Origin: Sordariomycetes sp. S80-01Y
Taxonomy: Eukaryota > Ascomycota > Sordariomycetes
Direction: 5' to 3'
DNA length: 64,000 nt
Assembly: GCA_037042185.1 (NCBI GenBank)
Contig: JAXQJY010000032.1
Location: 3,224,001 to 3,288,000 of the forward strand
The position numbers and the translations under genes are program-made. This document shows positions 1 through 10,872 of this stretch, in pieces (the stretch's first letter is position 1; each line of letters opens with the position of its first letter). The notes beneath the pieces were generated by a model. That model had not been told where the DNA came from. It ran no database searches and saw only the letters and a list, made by a program, of their open reading frames with translations.

Positions 1-48
1 ATTATCTTCATCGTCCTCGGCATCCTTAATCAGCAGCAACTGACTCAT
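1..48 (-). CDS. 5' end of a gene running off the left edge (partial)
   Basis: An ATG at 48-46 on the minus strand opens 16 codons without a stop up to the window edge, reading MSQLLLIKDAEDDEDN. The stretch of acidic residues and the position divergent to the neighbouring STK19 gene, about 220 bp from its start, suit the N-terminus of a real gene. Too little is visible to name a family. This is inference from a short frame and could be chance. Confidence 0.35.
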   Translation of the reverse strand, partial: MSQLLLIKDAEDDEDN

Positions 49-270
49 GGATCCCAAGAGCAACTTTGTATAATAGTAGCCGGATACATACTTCTTCTCA
101 GTTGACATCATCCGTCTCTACTTTAGCTGTCGAACGCAGCTTTAATCCCACATGGCCGCTTTGGGCTAGTCTCACATTTGCCACTTACACGACGGCCTCA
201 TCTAACGCCCGCGATTTTCTCACCCGACATCTACGGCAACAAGCTTCTTCCCTGTGCAGGGGTCTTCATC

Positions 271-1401
271 ATGCCACAGAGTCTTCACAAGATTCTCGGG
301 AAATCATCGCGAGTGAGGAAACCCTCCAGGCAGACGTCTTCTCAGTCGCCCTCGCCCCAAAAACGACCTCAACCCAGCTCTGCGCAGTCACCATCTCCTC
401 AGAAGCGCCAGAAGAAACCAAACCACCAAAAAGAGGATCCCTTGTTCGACGAACAGCTCGACGATGTCGGCTCCGCAACGGCACTATCAGAGAGCCTCAT
501 CCTGCGAGATGTCCCGCAAGCCATGCGCTACGTCAGATCCCACATGTTCAGCCCGGTTCCCGAACGGGGGTTCACATCCACCCGGACCACGGAACTGCTG
601 AACCAGAGGGCTGTGTTTCCTGGGATAGTCACTTTGGGACACTTGCACGCCATCCTGGATTCACCGACCGGGATAGAGCGGGAGGTCGCGGAGTTGACGA
701 GCAAGGGCGTGTTGAGAAAGGTGAGAATTGCACGGAGAGGGGGCATGGGGGAGGCGTTGATCGAAGCGGGCGACTACGATGCCATGATGGACAGAACCAA
801 CTTGAACGAGGAAACCAAGAGCAGGTACAAGACCTATCTCCGAGAAAATCCCACTGCTTCTACAATCCCGGACGACGTCCTCTCCACCGCTCAAGCAGAT
901 GCCCTGATCCGACACGGCTTCCTCACAACCCACCTCCAAAACGACCCCTTTTCAACCCTGTCCATCCGCCCGGAGGACCGCACGACACTGACGTCAATAC
1001 AACGCATCGCCAAAAACGCATCTGGCTCACTTTCCGCCGTCGGCGGTTCCAACGTAATCCACCTCTCGGGCGGCGGATCCGGGGCTCCAACCCTCACACA
1101 CGCCTCATCTTCCTTCTCCCAAGATCTCAAGATAGCAATACCAGGTCATGGCAGGTATTTGAAACTTGCAGCTGCGGGCGTAGCCTGGCTAAGGGACATG
1201 TTGAGCAGGACAAAGTGGGGAGAGTGCCCGGAGAGCTGGCTCGAGGAGAGGTTCGAGGGCGGAGGGCTGTACGGACCGCGATGGAAAGATTTCTGGGGCG
1301 TAGAGTGGAGTTGGATTCTGGGAGAGGCGGTTGGGCTGGGCGTGGTGGAGGTCTTTGAGACGAGAAGCGTGGGAAAGGGTGTGAGGGCTCTGGGAGGGTG
1401 A
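271..1401 (+). CDS. STK19 family protein (winged-helix DNA-binding, formerly 'serine/threonine kinase 19')
   Basis: An intronless gene of 376 codons. The basic, serine-rich N-terminus (about residues 1-60) is followed by the conserved body: a helix region around FTSTRTTELLNQRAVFPG, the stretch GIEREVAELTSKGVLRKVRI, and a C-terminal block IPGHGRYLKLAAAGVAWLRD followed by WGE and a Trp-rich end. This order and these words are typical of fungal STK19-domain proteins. No kinase motifs (glycine loop, HRD, DFG) are visible, in line with the current view of the family as winged-helix DNA-binding proteins linked to transcription-coupled repair in animals; the fungal role is inferred. The frame stays open upstream to an ATG at 178, but the ATG at 271 gives the usual MPQSLHK-type start and is preferred. 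Confidence 0.85.
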   Translation: MPQSLHKILGKSSRVRKPSRQTSSQSPSPQKRPQPSSAQSPSPQKRQKKPNHQKEDPLFDEQLDDVGSATALSESLILRDVPQAMRYVRSHMFSPVPERGFTSTRTTELLNQRAVFPGIVTLGHLHAILDSPTGIEREVAELTSKGVLRKVRIARRGGMGEALIEAGDYDAMMDRTNLNEETKSRYKTYLRENPTASTIPDDVLSTAQADALIRHGFLTTHLQNDPFSTLSIRPEDRTTLTSIQRIAKNASGSLSAVGGSNVIHLSGGGSGAPTLTHASSSFSQDLKIAIPGHGRYLKLAAAGVAWLRDMLSRTKWGECPESWLEERFEGGGLYGPRWKDFWGVEWSWILGEAVGLGVVEVFETRSVGKGVRALGG

Positions 1402-1508
1402 TTGAACCGGGAGAACGGCGGCACGTAGAATTCTTCAACGTCTAAGAACTGTTTGACGACAAAGATACTCTTCGAGTCTTCGAGGCGATGCTTCCACAAT
1501 CTATGAGG

Positions 1509-4468
1509 CTACAGTGACCGGGAAAGAGGGGTTCGTCTCCTTGCAGAGCGACTAAATAACATGGTCCCGCCAGCCAAAATGACAGGCAAAACGCTCACAA
1601 GCTCTCCCAGCCCAGCGAACTGTGGCGGAATCCGGACCTTGTCATTGCCAGTGGCGGCAAACAAGCCACTAGCCAAGAGGATGGCAAGGGTGTTGTAGGC
1701 GATAGCCCAGGCAAAGTTGAACAGAATCCGTCGAAAGGCGCAGCGGCTCAAGTGCAGCATATACGGAACACCCTTGAGCCCACTAAACAGGACAACGTCG
1801 GCTGCGTCGCAAGTGATGTCGCTCGAGGAGAGGGATCCTCCCACATGCACGCCTACATCGGCACGGCTCACGGCGCCCGCGTCGTTGGCCCCGTCGCCGC
1901 AGAACATCACCACTTTGCCTTGCTCTTGCAGACGGGTAACGTAAGTCACCTTGTCGGTTAGAGACCGCTTCGAGGCTACGTTGCCGTCGGGTATGCCCGC
2001 CTCCCGCGCAGCATGCCAGCAGGCAACGTCTTGGTCGCCTGAGACCAGGTGGACTGCGATGCCTTGACGCCCCAGATCGTGGACGACCTCGGCGGCGTCG
2101 TGTTGCAGTCGAGCACGGAGCGGAAAGCAGGCAATGAGCTTGTCGTCCTGGGTGACGCTGAGGATGCTGAACCCATCACTTACAAATCCCTTGACAATGG
2201 GCTCAGATTCGCACAGAGTCCAACTGGGGCTGCCTGCCTTGACAATGCTGTCCCCTAGATGCGCCAGCACCCCCTTTCCCGGGTGAGAGTGCGTGTCGGC
2301 TAATTGAGCAGCCTCCACCTTGTGGTCCTCCAGATACTGGTTCACCGCAACCGACACGGGGTGCCTGTTGTTGGCAACCAGTGCTTTCACAATGGAAAAA
2401 ACTTCCTCTCTGCTACGCGAGAATGTCGCGGCCGTCACAACCTCGAGAGTGGACAGGGTGATGGTCCCTGTCTTGTCGAAGACGACGTCGGTGACCCTTC
2501 TCGCGCCTACTGTTGCCTCGCTTGTTTTTATGACGACTCCATTTTTTGCAGCGACGCCGCCAGCTACGACAATGACCATTGGAACTGCGAGGCCAAGGGC
2601 GCACGGGCATGACACAGCGAGGACGGCAACCGCAAAAGTAATGGCCCTCGCAGATGCTGTGCCGACATCGACCTGTCTGGCTCTTGTTTCCACCAAGAAC
2701 CAGGTCAGGAACACCAAGGTGGCCACGGTGACGACTATTGTCACAATGTACTTGGCAACGCGGTCCGCCAGCTCTTGGACACGCGGTCTGGAATTGGACG
2801 CCTCTTCGACCTGCTTCGCGATGTCCGTCACCGTGTTCGCTCCAGGCAGCCGCCTGAGCTCTACTACAAACGCCGCAGAGCCGTTGAGAGTGCCTGCAGA
2901 GACCATCGACCCTGGGCTCTTGGTCACAGGGAGACTCTCACCAGTGAGCATAGACTCGTCCACTTCTCCGGTGCCTTCGACGACGATGCCGTCCGTGGGG
3001 ATCTTTGTCTCGGGCAAGACCTTGAATCTGTCGCCTAGTTGCAGGAGGCGGCTGTCGATCTCGCTGTCTCTGCCGTTCTCGACGACGACGGCCCTCGTCG
3101 GCTGCAGTGACCGAAGCGAGACTCGCTCCACGGCGTAGGTGCGAGCGCAGGCGGCTGTGAAGCGTCCTAGTAGAACGAATGCGATGAGCAACGCGCTCGT
3201 CTCGAAGAATGGCTTTTCCTCGAGTGGCTTCCCTGCCATGAGATAGCCAAACGCGGCAACGGAAAATACGTATGCCGCCGTGATACTGACGGTCACCAGC
3301 ATGTCCATCTCAAGAGTCCGGTATTTGATGGCCGATATGAGTGCAGGTCTGTAGAAGTCGGGGATGGCAATCAGCTGCACCAGAGTCGCCAGCACAAGAG
3401 ACACTGTGGCCTTCTTTCTCTCATCCATTGGCACATCCCCCATGTTCAGGACAGCAACCGGTAGGGCGAGGGCTGTCGCCAGGCAGAGCTTGATGAACTG
3501 CTCTTTTCGAGCCTTCCTTCCGATTGATAGGGCAGGATCGTCTTCCAACGGCGCAAGTTCCACTTCTTGATACTTCTGTCTTAAAAGATCAAACAGTACC
3601 CGCGCGCCCACGACAGCAGGGTCGTAAGTGATGCGTCCCACGCCATCCCCCAGACTGAGGATGTCCAGTATACCTGGTACTCCCTGCTCTTCCACGGACT
3701 TGATCAATGAACGTGAAATGGACACATCCAGATGGTGGTGCTCTTCAGCTACTGGTATGCAGCGATATCTCGTGTTCATCTTGTGGACGGCCCGAGCAAC
3801 TCCATCCGAGGAGTTCATCGAAGCATCAAGCTGAATATCGGCCTTGCCATGCACGAAACTAACGCTCGGGTGGTACACTCCAGGCAATCTGATCAAGTTC
3901 TTGCGCAATCTCTCTGCACAGTCGGAGCAGTCCATGCCGAAGACAAGCAGAGTGACACGTTCGAGCACAGCACCGTGCTCGATATCTCGATGGATATGTT
4001 CTCCGGAAACGTGTTCTGAAGTAGTCTCGACATGCTCCTCCGAGTCACCTGATGCATCGTGATGCCCGCCGCAGCAAGTGGATTTTGTCCGCTGATGCGA
4101 ACCACGGCAGTGGTTCGCATTACTTGGGGATACAGTTTCGAGGGGTATCCCAGAATGATTGGCGTCGTTCCCAGAGGTGTACGAAACGCTTCCCGAAAGA
4201 GGCGATGCGATGGGGACTAGAGCGATTAGCCCTGTGTAGCACGAGATGAGACGAGAGGAGGGCAGAGGGATGGTTTCCCTATTTATGGGTAGACTATTGA
4301 CTTACCATGGCCCAACGGAGGCTTTGATAGGTGCTCTGGCGTGTCTTCGCCTCGGCTATCTTCCTTTGAGCAACTTCCGGGGTCGCTACATGCGGGCTCG
4401 TTGTGATCTTGCGGCGAAGACATCTCTTGAATCCTTCCGTCATCCGGAGATAGTCTGACCTGGGACAT
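1509..4468 (-). CDS. P1B-type heavy-metal (copper-like) transporting ATPase
   Basis: Pumps a soft metal ion across a membrane using ATP. Exon 1 is 4468-4306 and exon 2 is 4231-1509, joined by a 74-bp GT-AG intron (donor GTAAGT, acceptor ACACAG); the product is about 961 residues. Visible in order: a Cys-rich N-terminus with CCGGHH, one heavy-metal-associated domain with GMDCSDC (about 3940-3917), a second HMA-like fold lacking the cysteines, TGES, the membrane CPC motif (about 2609-2601), the phosphorylation motif DKTGT (about 2477-2463), an RHP motif of the nucleotide domain, and GDGANDAG. About eight membrane helices. TM7 keeps the YN pair but the last helix has GELVSVLPVILAGG instead of the M-x2-SS signature of classical Cu+ pumps, so the metal is uncertain. 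The N-terminus is provisional: an acceptor-like TTGCAG near 4535 could bring in a further upstream exon. Confidence 0.85.
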
Positions 4469-4555
4469 TGCGCAACAGCCGATATCAAAACGATGGCTAC
4501 TCGGGGCCGGATATGGGGTCGTATTTCGAGCCTGCAAATCCGTGGTCAGTAACAA

Positions 4556-7500
4556 TCGAAATTCAGAGCAGCTGAACAGGGAAGAAAGCCCTTTTACTCC
4601 TTGGTCTGTGGTGACCTTTTCTTGTGCTTCTTGTTATCGAGGCACTCGCTTGCGTTTGCCACAGGCGCATGGGGTTTGCTGCCACAGGTGTATCGCCAGG
4701 TTTGCGAGCAGTCCTTGTCCAAGTCGGACTGCTGTATATTTGTTGTCCGTGGGCGACGCTTCGATCGGTAAGTCCGACCCGCCGTTATTATATGATTCCA
4801 GCGTTCCATCGTCACGGGCTTTCGGGAATGTCTCAACCTCATTTTATGAGTGACGGACTGCGCTTGCGGGTGCGTAGCGTTGGTCTCGGTCTTGCAATAC
4901 GCACGAGCTCGACACAGCGTACAAGAGCTTGCTTGCAGAATTACGCTGGAGACGCGAAACCACCCAGATGTTATCATCATTCTCACTTGCGGCCTCGAGA
5001 GCCATATTATGCGCCAAGTGTTGTTGGTGATTCACGAAGGCGAAAGGAGGTGAGGCGCATTCCTCGGTTGGGTAGGGCGTGCTACGTCCTAGCGAGCCTC
5101 TGACTAGCCCAATGACTGACTGATACAAGAGAAGGCCTTCGTCGACTGCAGGGTAGGTGCAATCCAGTGTGTACTCCGTAGTACAGACAGCTGTGTGATT
5201 CATGGGCCGAAGCAGAGCATTTTGCCATTGTCCCCATGCGACAACCAACGCCTGCTATTGAAGTCTACTTGTGATAAGGGAGCGATGACACGCCGACGCC
5301 GGACCGTTCGAGATCCGGGCCGCACATGGCGAGTTGGGGAGTTGAAGTGGACCATAATAGTGACAGCCGCGTGTAATGCAGAATGCTGCGGACAGCCGCA
5401 GCTGCATGCATCTCAGGGCGAAGTACGTACTTGTGCCAGGGCGGGTTTTGGTGGTGCTCTACATGAAGAAAAGGCTCATCGACGCCCGCGTTGAAGCCCC
5501 TCGAGCCCTTCTCGTCAGCTGGACAGGGTGCGAGGTCTTTGTGTGGCTCCTCGTCCTCCGCCTCGCAATCTTCGAAGGGACCTGGGCGACGAGCAGCGAT
5601 TGGACCCGAGGGTGTGAAATCGTGTGACGGCTCTGCGTGAGGATAAGGGGTCGTCCAAAGAGGCGGCAGATACCGGGGATGGAGCCGGCGCGGGCAGACA
5701 AGGCTAAGCCCTTTTGGGCGCCGAGGGAGGGCCCTACCTAGTCGGCATGGGGACGCTAAGATCAAGGGGCCCGGTCCGTCAATTTGCAACACTGACCGTT
5801 GGCTTGGCACCTCGCGCAGGAGGAAGCCTCGCAAGGAGACCGTGGTCAGTCAAATCAAGTGGTCCGGTGCTCAGTGCAAACCTAGCAAGTCATGGCGACT
5901 TTGGGCGTCTGTTGAGCAGCCCTATATGAGCTCATCTTGTCTCAGACCAAGGCGACGAGTACTCCGTAGGGGCCAAGAGAGAGCTTGAGTGGCTTTTAGT
6001 TGTTCGAGTTGCCTGGAACTTGTGGAAGATGTCGTCGTGTCGGGGGTGACGATGGAAGCAGACCACTGCGCAGGCCGGGGTTGCCCAGGCATGTGGCATG
6101 GATAGCAACAAGGAGAGACAGGCCATGGAGCCCGTTGCTCCCGACCACATACGTACGTTGCAACTGGAAAACGGGCGAGGACCCCGTCAGCTTCTTCAAC
6201 CATAACCATGATCGCAACTCGCCCATCGGCGCCTTGATGCCCTTTTCGCAGCATCAGCACCGCTGAGCTCCGCTGGCCCTGATCAATGCACTCCAGAGCC
6301 GGGAAGTCGAGACTCGAAGCCTCATGCGAACTCGCAAACACCCCCAGTCCCTGCAGTCGTCGGCGTTGCAGTGGGGTTCCCCAATTCTCTGGTGCTAAGT
6401 GCGAGCGGCGTGGCATGGTTGAAGGAATGACCCGTTCATGTCGGCTTTTGACGAGGCCTTCATCTTCGCATGCGCCTGAGCTTCCGGCAGCATCTGGAAA
6501 AGCTGGCTGCTTTGCCATCGCTCACGCGCTTCTCCTGAGATCTCCTGGCCCGACAGGAAGCCAATGCGAGCTTACCCGTAGGGAGTGATTGACTACACAA
6601 TTTTGACTGCCTTCTCCAGCCCCACGCTCTCCCAGCCACTAGCATCTGCATGGGTGCGGACTGCTCGCCGTGGGCGTCGAGTTTCTGCCAATGGCAGCTC
6701 GCTGTCACCGGACCCGCATGTCGTAATTACGGTAATTACAGCCATCGCTCCATTTTGTCAGGGCCGGGTCGGGTCGTCCACTGTTACCGGAGCACTGGCG
6801 TGGCCACTGGCAGTGCGGTGCAGTGCGGTGCAGTGCAGTGCGATGCAGTGCACTCCGTAGTGGCGGGAGAGGCTCGACATCGAATGTGACAGTGACAGTC
6901 GGGAGACCAACGGCACCGCGACCGTGGCCGTGACCCTTCGCTTCGCGTTGCGCTCCCCTTCCCCCTTAACCAGTACTCGTACAACGTCGTTCAGCACGCG
7001 AGTCAATCGACGCGACTCCCCGATTCTTCTTTTGTCCTGTCGCTCCTTAGACCCCGATCGACCCTTCTAGCGCCTCCGTTGCCTGGCACCGGCCAAACTC
7101 TGTCTCTCGAGAACCCCACGGCGTTCGTTTGGATTAGGTTCGAGCCTCCTGTTCCCAGCCGCCCCCTCCTGTCTCGGCAGCCTTCATCCAAATCTGCCTT
7201 TGTCGGTCACTGCCCGTGTGGCTGCCAGGCACAAACGCCAAACGTTGCACTTGCCGACGCCATCTCAACGGCTACGATTGCGCTGCTCTGATTTTCCGCT
7301 GTCAACAAGGACTAGGGAGCCCTTCTGCGACACTCTACCCGAGGGCATCGCCGCCCCCAGACCAGTGCTGCACCTTCGCCCTTAGTGTCTCGAGAAAAAG
7401 CAACCCAGACGACCAGCGCCGCTAGTGCCTGACTATTGTCGAAAACACTCGCTATCGCTTCGAAAGGGGGTTTTTCGACTTGCTGTATCCCCATATTCCC

Positions 7501-7908
7501 TCACACTCAGCTTCGCACCGCATCCCCGGTACCCCTTGGCGACGCATTGGCTGCTCTACCTCTTCTCGATAGCCGGCTTGGTATGTCCGCCCTTTCCATC
7601 ACTTGAGACACTGCCCATTCTGCGTCACGACTCCTTGCCTTGCTTCGTTGGTAGGCTAACCTCTATCGCAACAGTTAATTTAATTTGACTCTTGCACGCC
7701 GGAGTCGACAGCGCACGAAATCCTGGAGCGCCTTTGCTGTACCCTCGCTCACTTCGAACGCCTCGATGACTGCGACTTGACGATACGATCACTACGAACC
7801 CGGCGATTTCGACCGAGCGTTGAGGGATAACGCAGCTCAAGGCTACCGCTCTTTCGTTGACCTTGGAGTCGCACGATCCTTTGGCCCATCGTTTCGAACG
7901 ATTTCGAC
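4556..7908. other. Long non-coding stretch between metal ATPase and kinesin genes
   Basis: No reading frame here has family resemblance. The stretch holds short palindromes built on TACGTAC (5421-5432, 6149-6158), three copies of the word ACTCCGTAG (5173, 5961, 6852), a degenerate GCAGTGCGGT-type repeat at 6810-6852, and from about 6950 a CT-rich run that probably includes the kinesin promoter and long leader. Confidence 0.6.
6810..6852. repeat. Short degenerate tandem repeat (CAGTGCGGTG unit)
   Basis: Seen directly: the 10-bp unit CAGTGCGGTG occurs twice in a row, then two decayed copies (CAGTGCAGTG, CGATGCAGTG). It lies about 1.1 kb upstream of the kinesin start codon in non-coding DNA. 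Confidence 0.8.
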
Positions 7909-10872
7909 ATGACTACAACTCTTCCGAGGCCGTCAAGGCCGTCGAATGGCCCGCCCAACATGGCACTGCCATCCCTCCCCGTTAGCAAGTCGCGAAAGAG
8001 CACAGGAAACATCCCGACCCCGAGTTCGAGATCCGCGCCCAGCACACCTAGCGGACTGCGTGCGCCTTCGACATCGCACCTCCCTCCCCCGCCAAGTCCC
8101 TCGCCGCTCTCCGCGCTACCTGCTCTTCCAAAGACCCCAAATGGCAGTACTCAAACACCAAAGACTGTCCGAAAGACCGTCAGCATCAACTCTTTCCCAC
8201 AGCCACCGAGAGGCGACAATCGGACAGGGACTGTTCCTCCCAGTCCGCTGGGCAGCGACAGGCCTCGCACCGCTCGGAAGTCGAAGTCATCCAGGGAGTC
8301 TATCCACAGCAACTTCAATGCCGGCACGCCGAGCTTCTTGAATGGGAGCGGTGAGGGCAAGTCCATCACTAGTGTTCGCATGTCCGATGGCCTCGTCAGT
8401 GTCGGATCTGAGACGCAAAGTCGCAGCTCCTCTGCACAGGACTCCTACTCAACTTCCGCGACGACATATGATGATCCTGCGGATGGATCGACTCCGAAAC
8501 CCGATTCCGTATCCGAGAAACGCGCCTCAAAGCCTGACGGGAAGGGAAACGTCATCGTGAGCGTGCGTGTACGCCCAACAGCTAATGGCGACCATGGTAA
8601 TCCTGAAGGAGAATGGATGGTTGATGGGCGCCGGTCGCTCATTGCTTACAATGGAAAGGAGGGCGGAAACCACTATTACGGTAAGACACCTGGGGAATCG
8701 GGCTACAGACTTGACTAAACAGCCGCAGACAACGTTTTTACGACACACGACAACAATTCCCGAGTATATGATCATCTTGCCAAACGATTGGTTCGGAGAG
8801 TGATGGAAGGATACCACGGTACCGTTTTCGCTTACGGTATGACTGGAACGGGAAAGACGTTTTCGATGCAGGGCACAGCGTCATCTCCCGGTGTGATACC
8901 CCTTGCTATCACCGATATCTTTTCATATATTCGTGAAACGCCTTCAAGGGAGTTCCTGCTCCGAGTCAGCTATCTCGAAATCTACAACGAGAGAATCCAT
9001 GATCTGTTGAGTATGCCTACCAACGGTGGGGGCTTAGGAGGCGCCGGGCAACAGGATGAGATCAAGCTCAGGGAAGATAGCAAGCGCGGTGTGTACGCGA
9101 CGCCGCTCAAGGAAGAGATCGTTCAGAGCCCTACACAACTGCTGAGAGTAATCGCTCGGGGCGACCAAGCCAGGCGGACGGCGAGCACGCAGTTCAACGC
9201 GCGCAGTTCTCGAAGTCATGCCGTCGTTCAGATCGTGGTGGAAAGTCGAGAGCGCACGCCTGCCGGCGCAGGAGCTGGTGGCGAAACGGGGAACAAGCGC
9301 TCCGGGCTACTGCCAGGCGGTGTCCGTGTGTCGACGCTGAGCTTGATCGATTTGGCGGGCTCTGAGAAGGCTGCCGAGTCCAAGGAGAGGCGCCAAGAAG
9401 GTGCTCATATCAACAAGAGTCTGTTGACCTTGGGCACAGTCATCTCCAAGCTATCCGAGAGCAAGCCTAAAGAAGGCAAGGGGGCTGACAAGGATGGCAA
9501 GCACCTGCCATATCGTGACAGCAAGTTGACTCGTTTGCTTCAGGGTGCATTAGCCGGTAATTCCCTGGTGAGCATCCTTTGCACCATCCAAGTTGGCGCC
9601 CAGGGCACTGCAGCAACGGTCAACAGCCACACGACGGAGACCCTCAACACTCTGAAGTTCGCGTCGAGAGCGAAAAACAATATTGTGAGCCACGCGAAGA
9701 AGGCCGAGGAGTCATTGGGGGCCGGAGGTGAAGGAGGTGCCCGCGTGCTACTGGAGCGATATCGCCTGGAAATTGTCGAGCTTCGACAGCAACTCGAGAA
9801 ACAGGCTAAGAAGAAGAAGGGCGAGGTTGAGGAAGAGGAGGATGATGACAAAGTTGAGCGTGAGGAAGAGCAGGTGAAGGAGCACCAGCAGACCGAGAGG
9901 CACGAAGAGCAGCTTCTTGAGATGCAGCTTGCAAGAACTGCTCTCAAGGAGCGCATCGACCATCTCAACCGGCTCATTTTAAGCTCCAAGTCCTTCGGTG
10001 TCAATTCGAACGGGTCGATCAGCTCACTGGGTAACCACGCGCGGTTCTCCCAGGTATCTTTGCCTGGTTCTATCCGCTCGTCAATTGCCACCTCGGTCAG
10101 TGGCAGGCCCCTCATGGAGAGGACTGCATCCATGACCTCTGCTTCATCCACGATAGGTCGGAGGTCGAGCAACGGCGGGCCCCGCATGTCCATGGATGGC
10201 GAACCTCTGGACAACGACGAAGACAGCGCAGGCGAATTCGGGGACGGAACTGCATCGTTAGCTGCCCAGAATCGTGCCCTGCAGTCCGATCTCGTCGACA
10301 AGAACAGATACATTGCCACGTTAGAGAAGCGGCTCCTGCAAGCTAGGCGCGCAAGCTCGTCACGAACGTCGGTCGGCATCGGAGCGTCAGGCAAAGGCAT
10401 CATGGTCGGAGAAGACCATAGCGTATCTGCCGCGCTGAAAGAGAAGGATGCTGAGATTGCCGAGCTCCGGGCCAGATTGGACGATAAGGATAGGATGCTG
10501 GGTGCACTCCGAAGTGCAGCTCGGTCTCGAGATACGGCCGAGAGTAGAACTGAAGTGCGCTCCCCGGTGTCGCCCGTGTCCCAGACGCACTCGCAGAGGG
10601 ACTCCAGCCCAAAGGGGGTGGTGAACGGGTCGCCAACCAAGGACGACAAGAAGCCGAGGAGGAGCGTGGACGAGGTGACCTGGATGCTGGACGAGATGAT
10701 CCAAGACAGGGTCGACGATGGCTACATCGTCAAGGGCCAGAGGGGCAGCGTTCGCCTGCCAGCCGGCAGGAGGGACACGCTTCAGGAGCCGACGCACAAC
10801 ATCGAGCCCTTGAGGCACACACCGACTCCCCTAGGTGACAGAGACAGGACGCCCGTGCCCGAGGCACACTAA
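7909..10872 (+). CDS. kipA: Kinesin of the KipA/Kip2 type (plus-end-directed motor)
   Basis: A microtubule motor; in filamentous fungi KipA-type kinesins move along growing plus ends and help keep hyphae growing straight. Exon 1 is 7909-8680. The intron begins GTAAGA and ends at AG 8722 or, better given the branch-like GACTAAAC, at AG 8728, so exon 2 is 8729-10872 and the product about 971 residues. A serine/proline-rich basic N-terminus of about 210 residues precedes the motor: SVRVRPT (about 217), P-loop GMTGTGKT (about 293), switch I NARSSRSHAV, switch II LIDLAGSEK (about 462). A long coiled coil follows, with an acidic EEEEDDD stretch, then a Ser-rich tail. The N-terminal basic extension before the motor and the motor motifs fit KipA better than kinesin-1 or Kip3. 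The name is by family, not by ortholog testing. Confidence 0.88.

Noticed and set aside
178-270. Upstream ATG of the STK19 gene
   Set aside because: The extra residues do not look like the family N-terminus.
66-1358. 430-codon frame overlapping the STK19 gene
   Set aside because: It overlaps the STK19 gene in another reading frame and shows no family motif.
5265-5834. 189-codon minus-strand frame upstream of the kinesin gene
   Set aside because: Biased composition, overlapping open frames on both strands, no recognised motif.
7069-7150. tRNA-like B-box word GGTTCGAGCC near 7138
   Set aside because: No matching A-box or acceptor stem could be found at the right distance.
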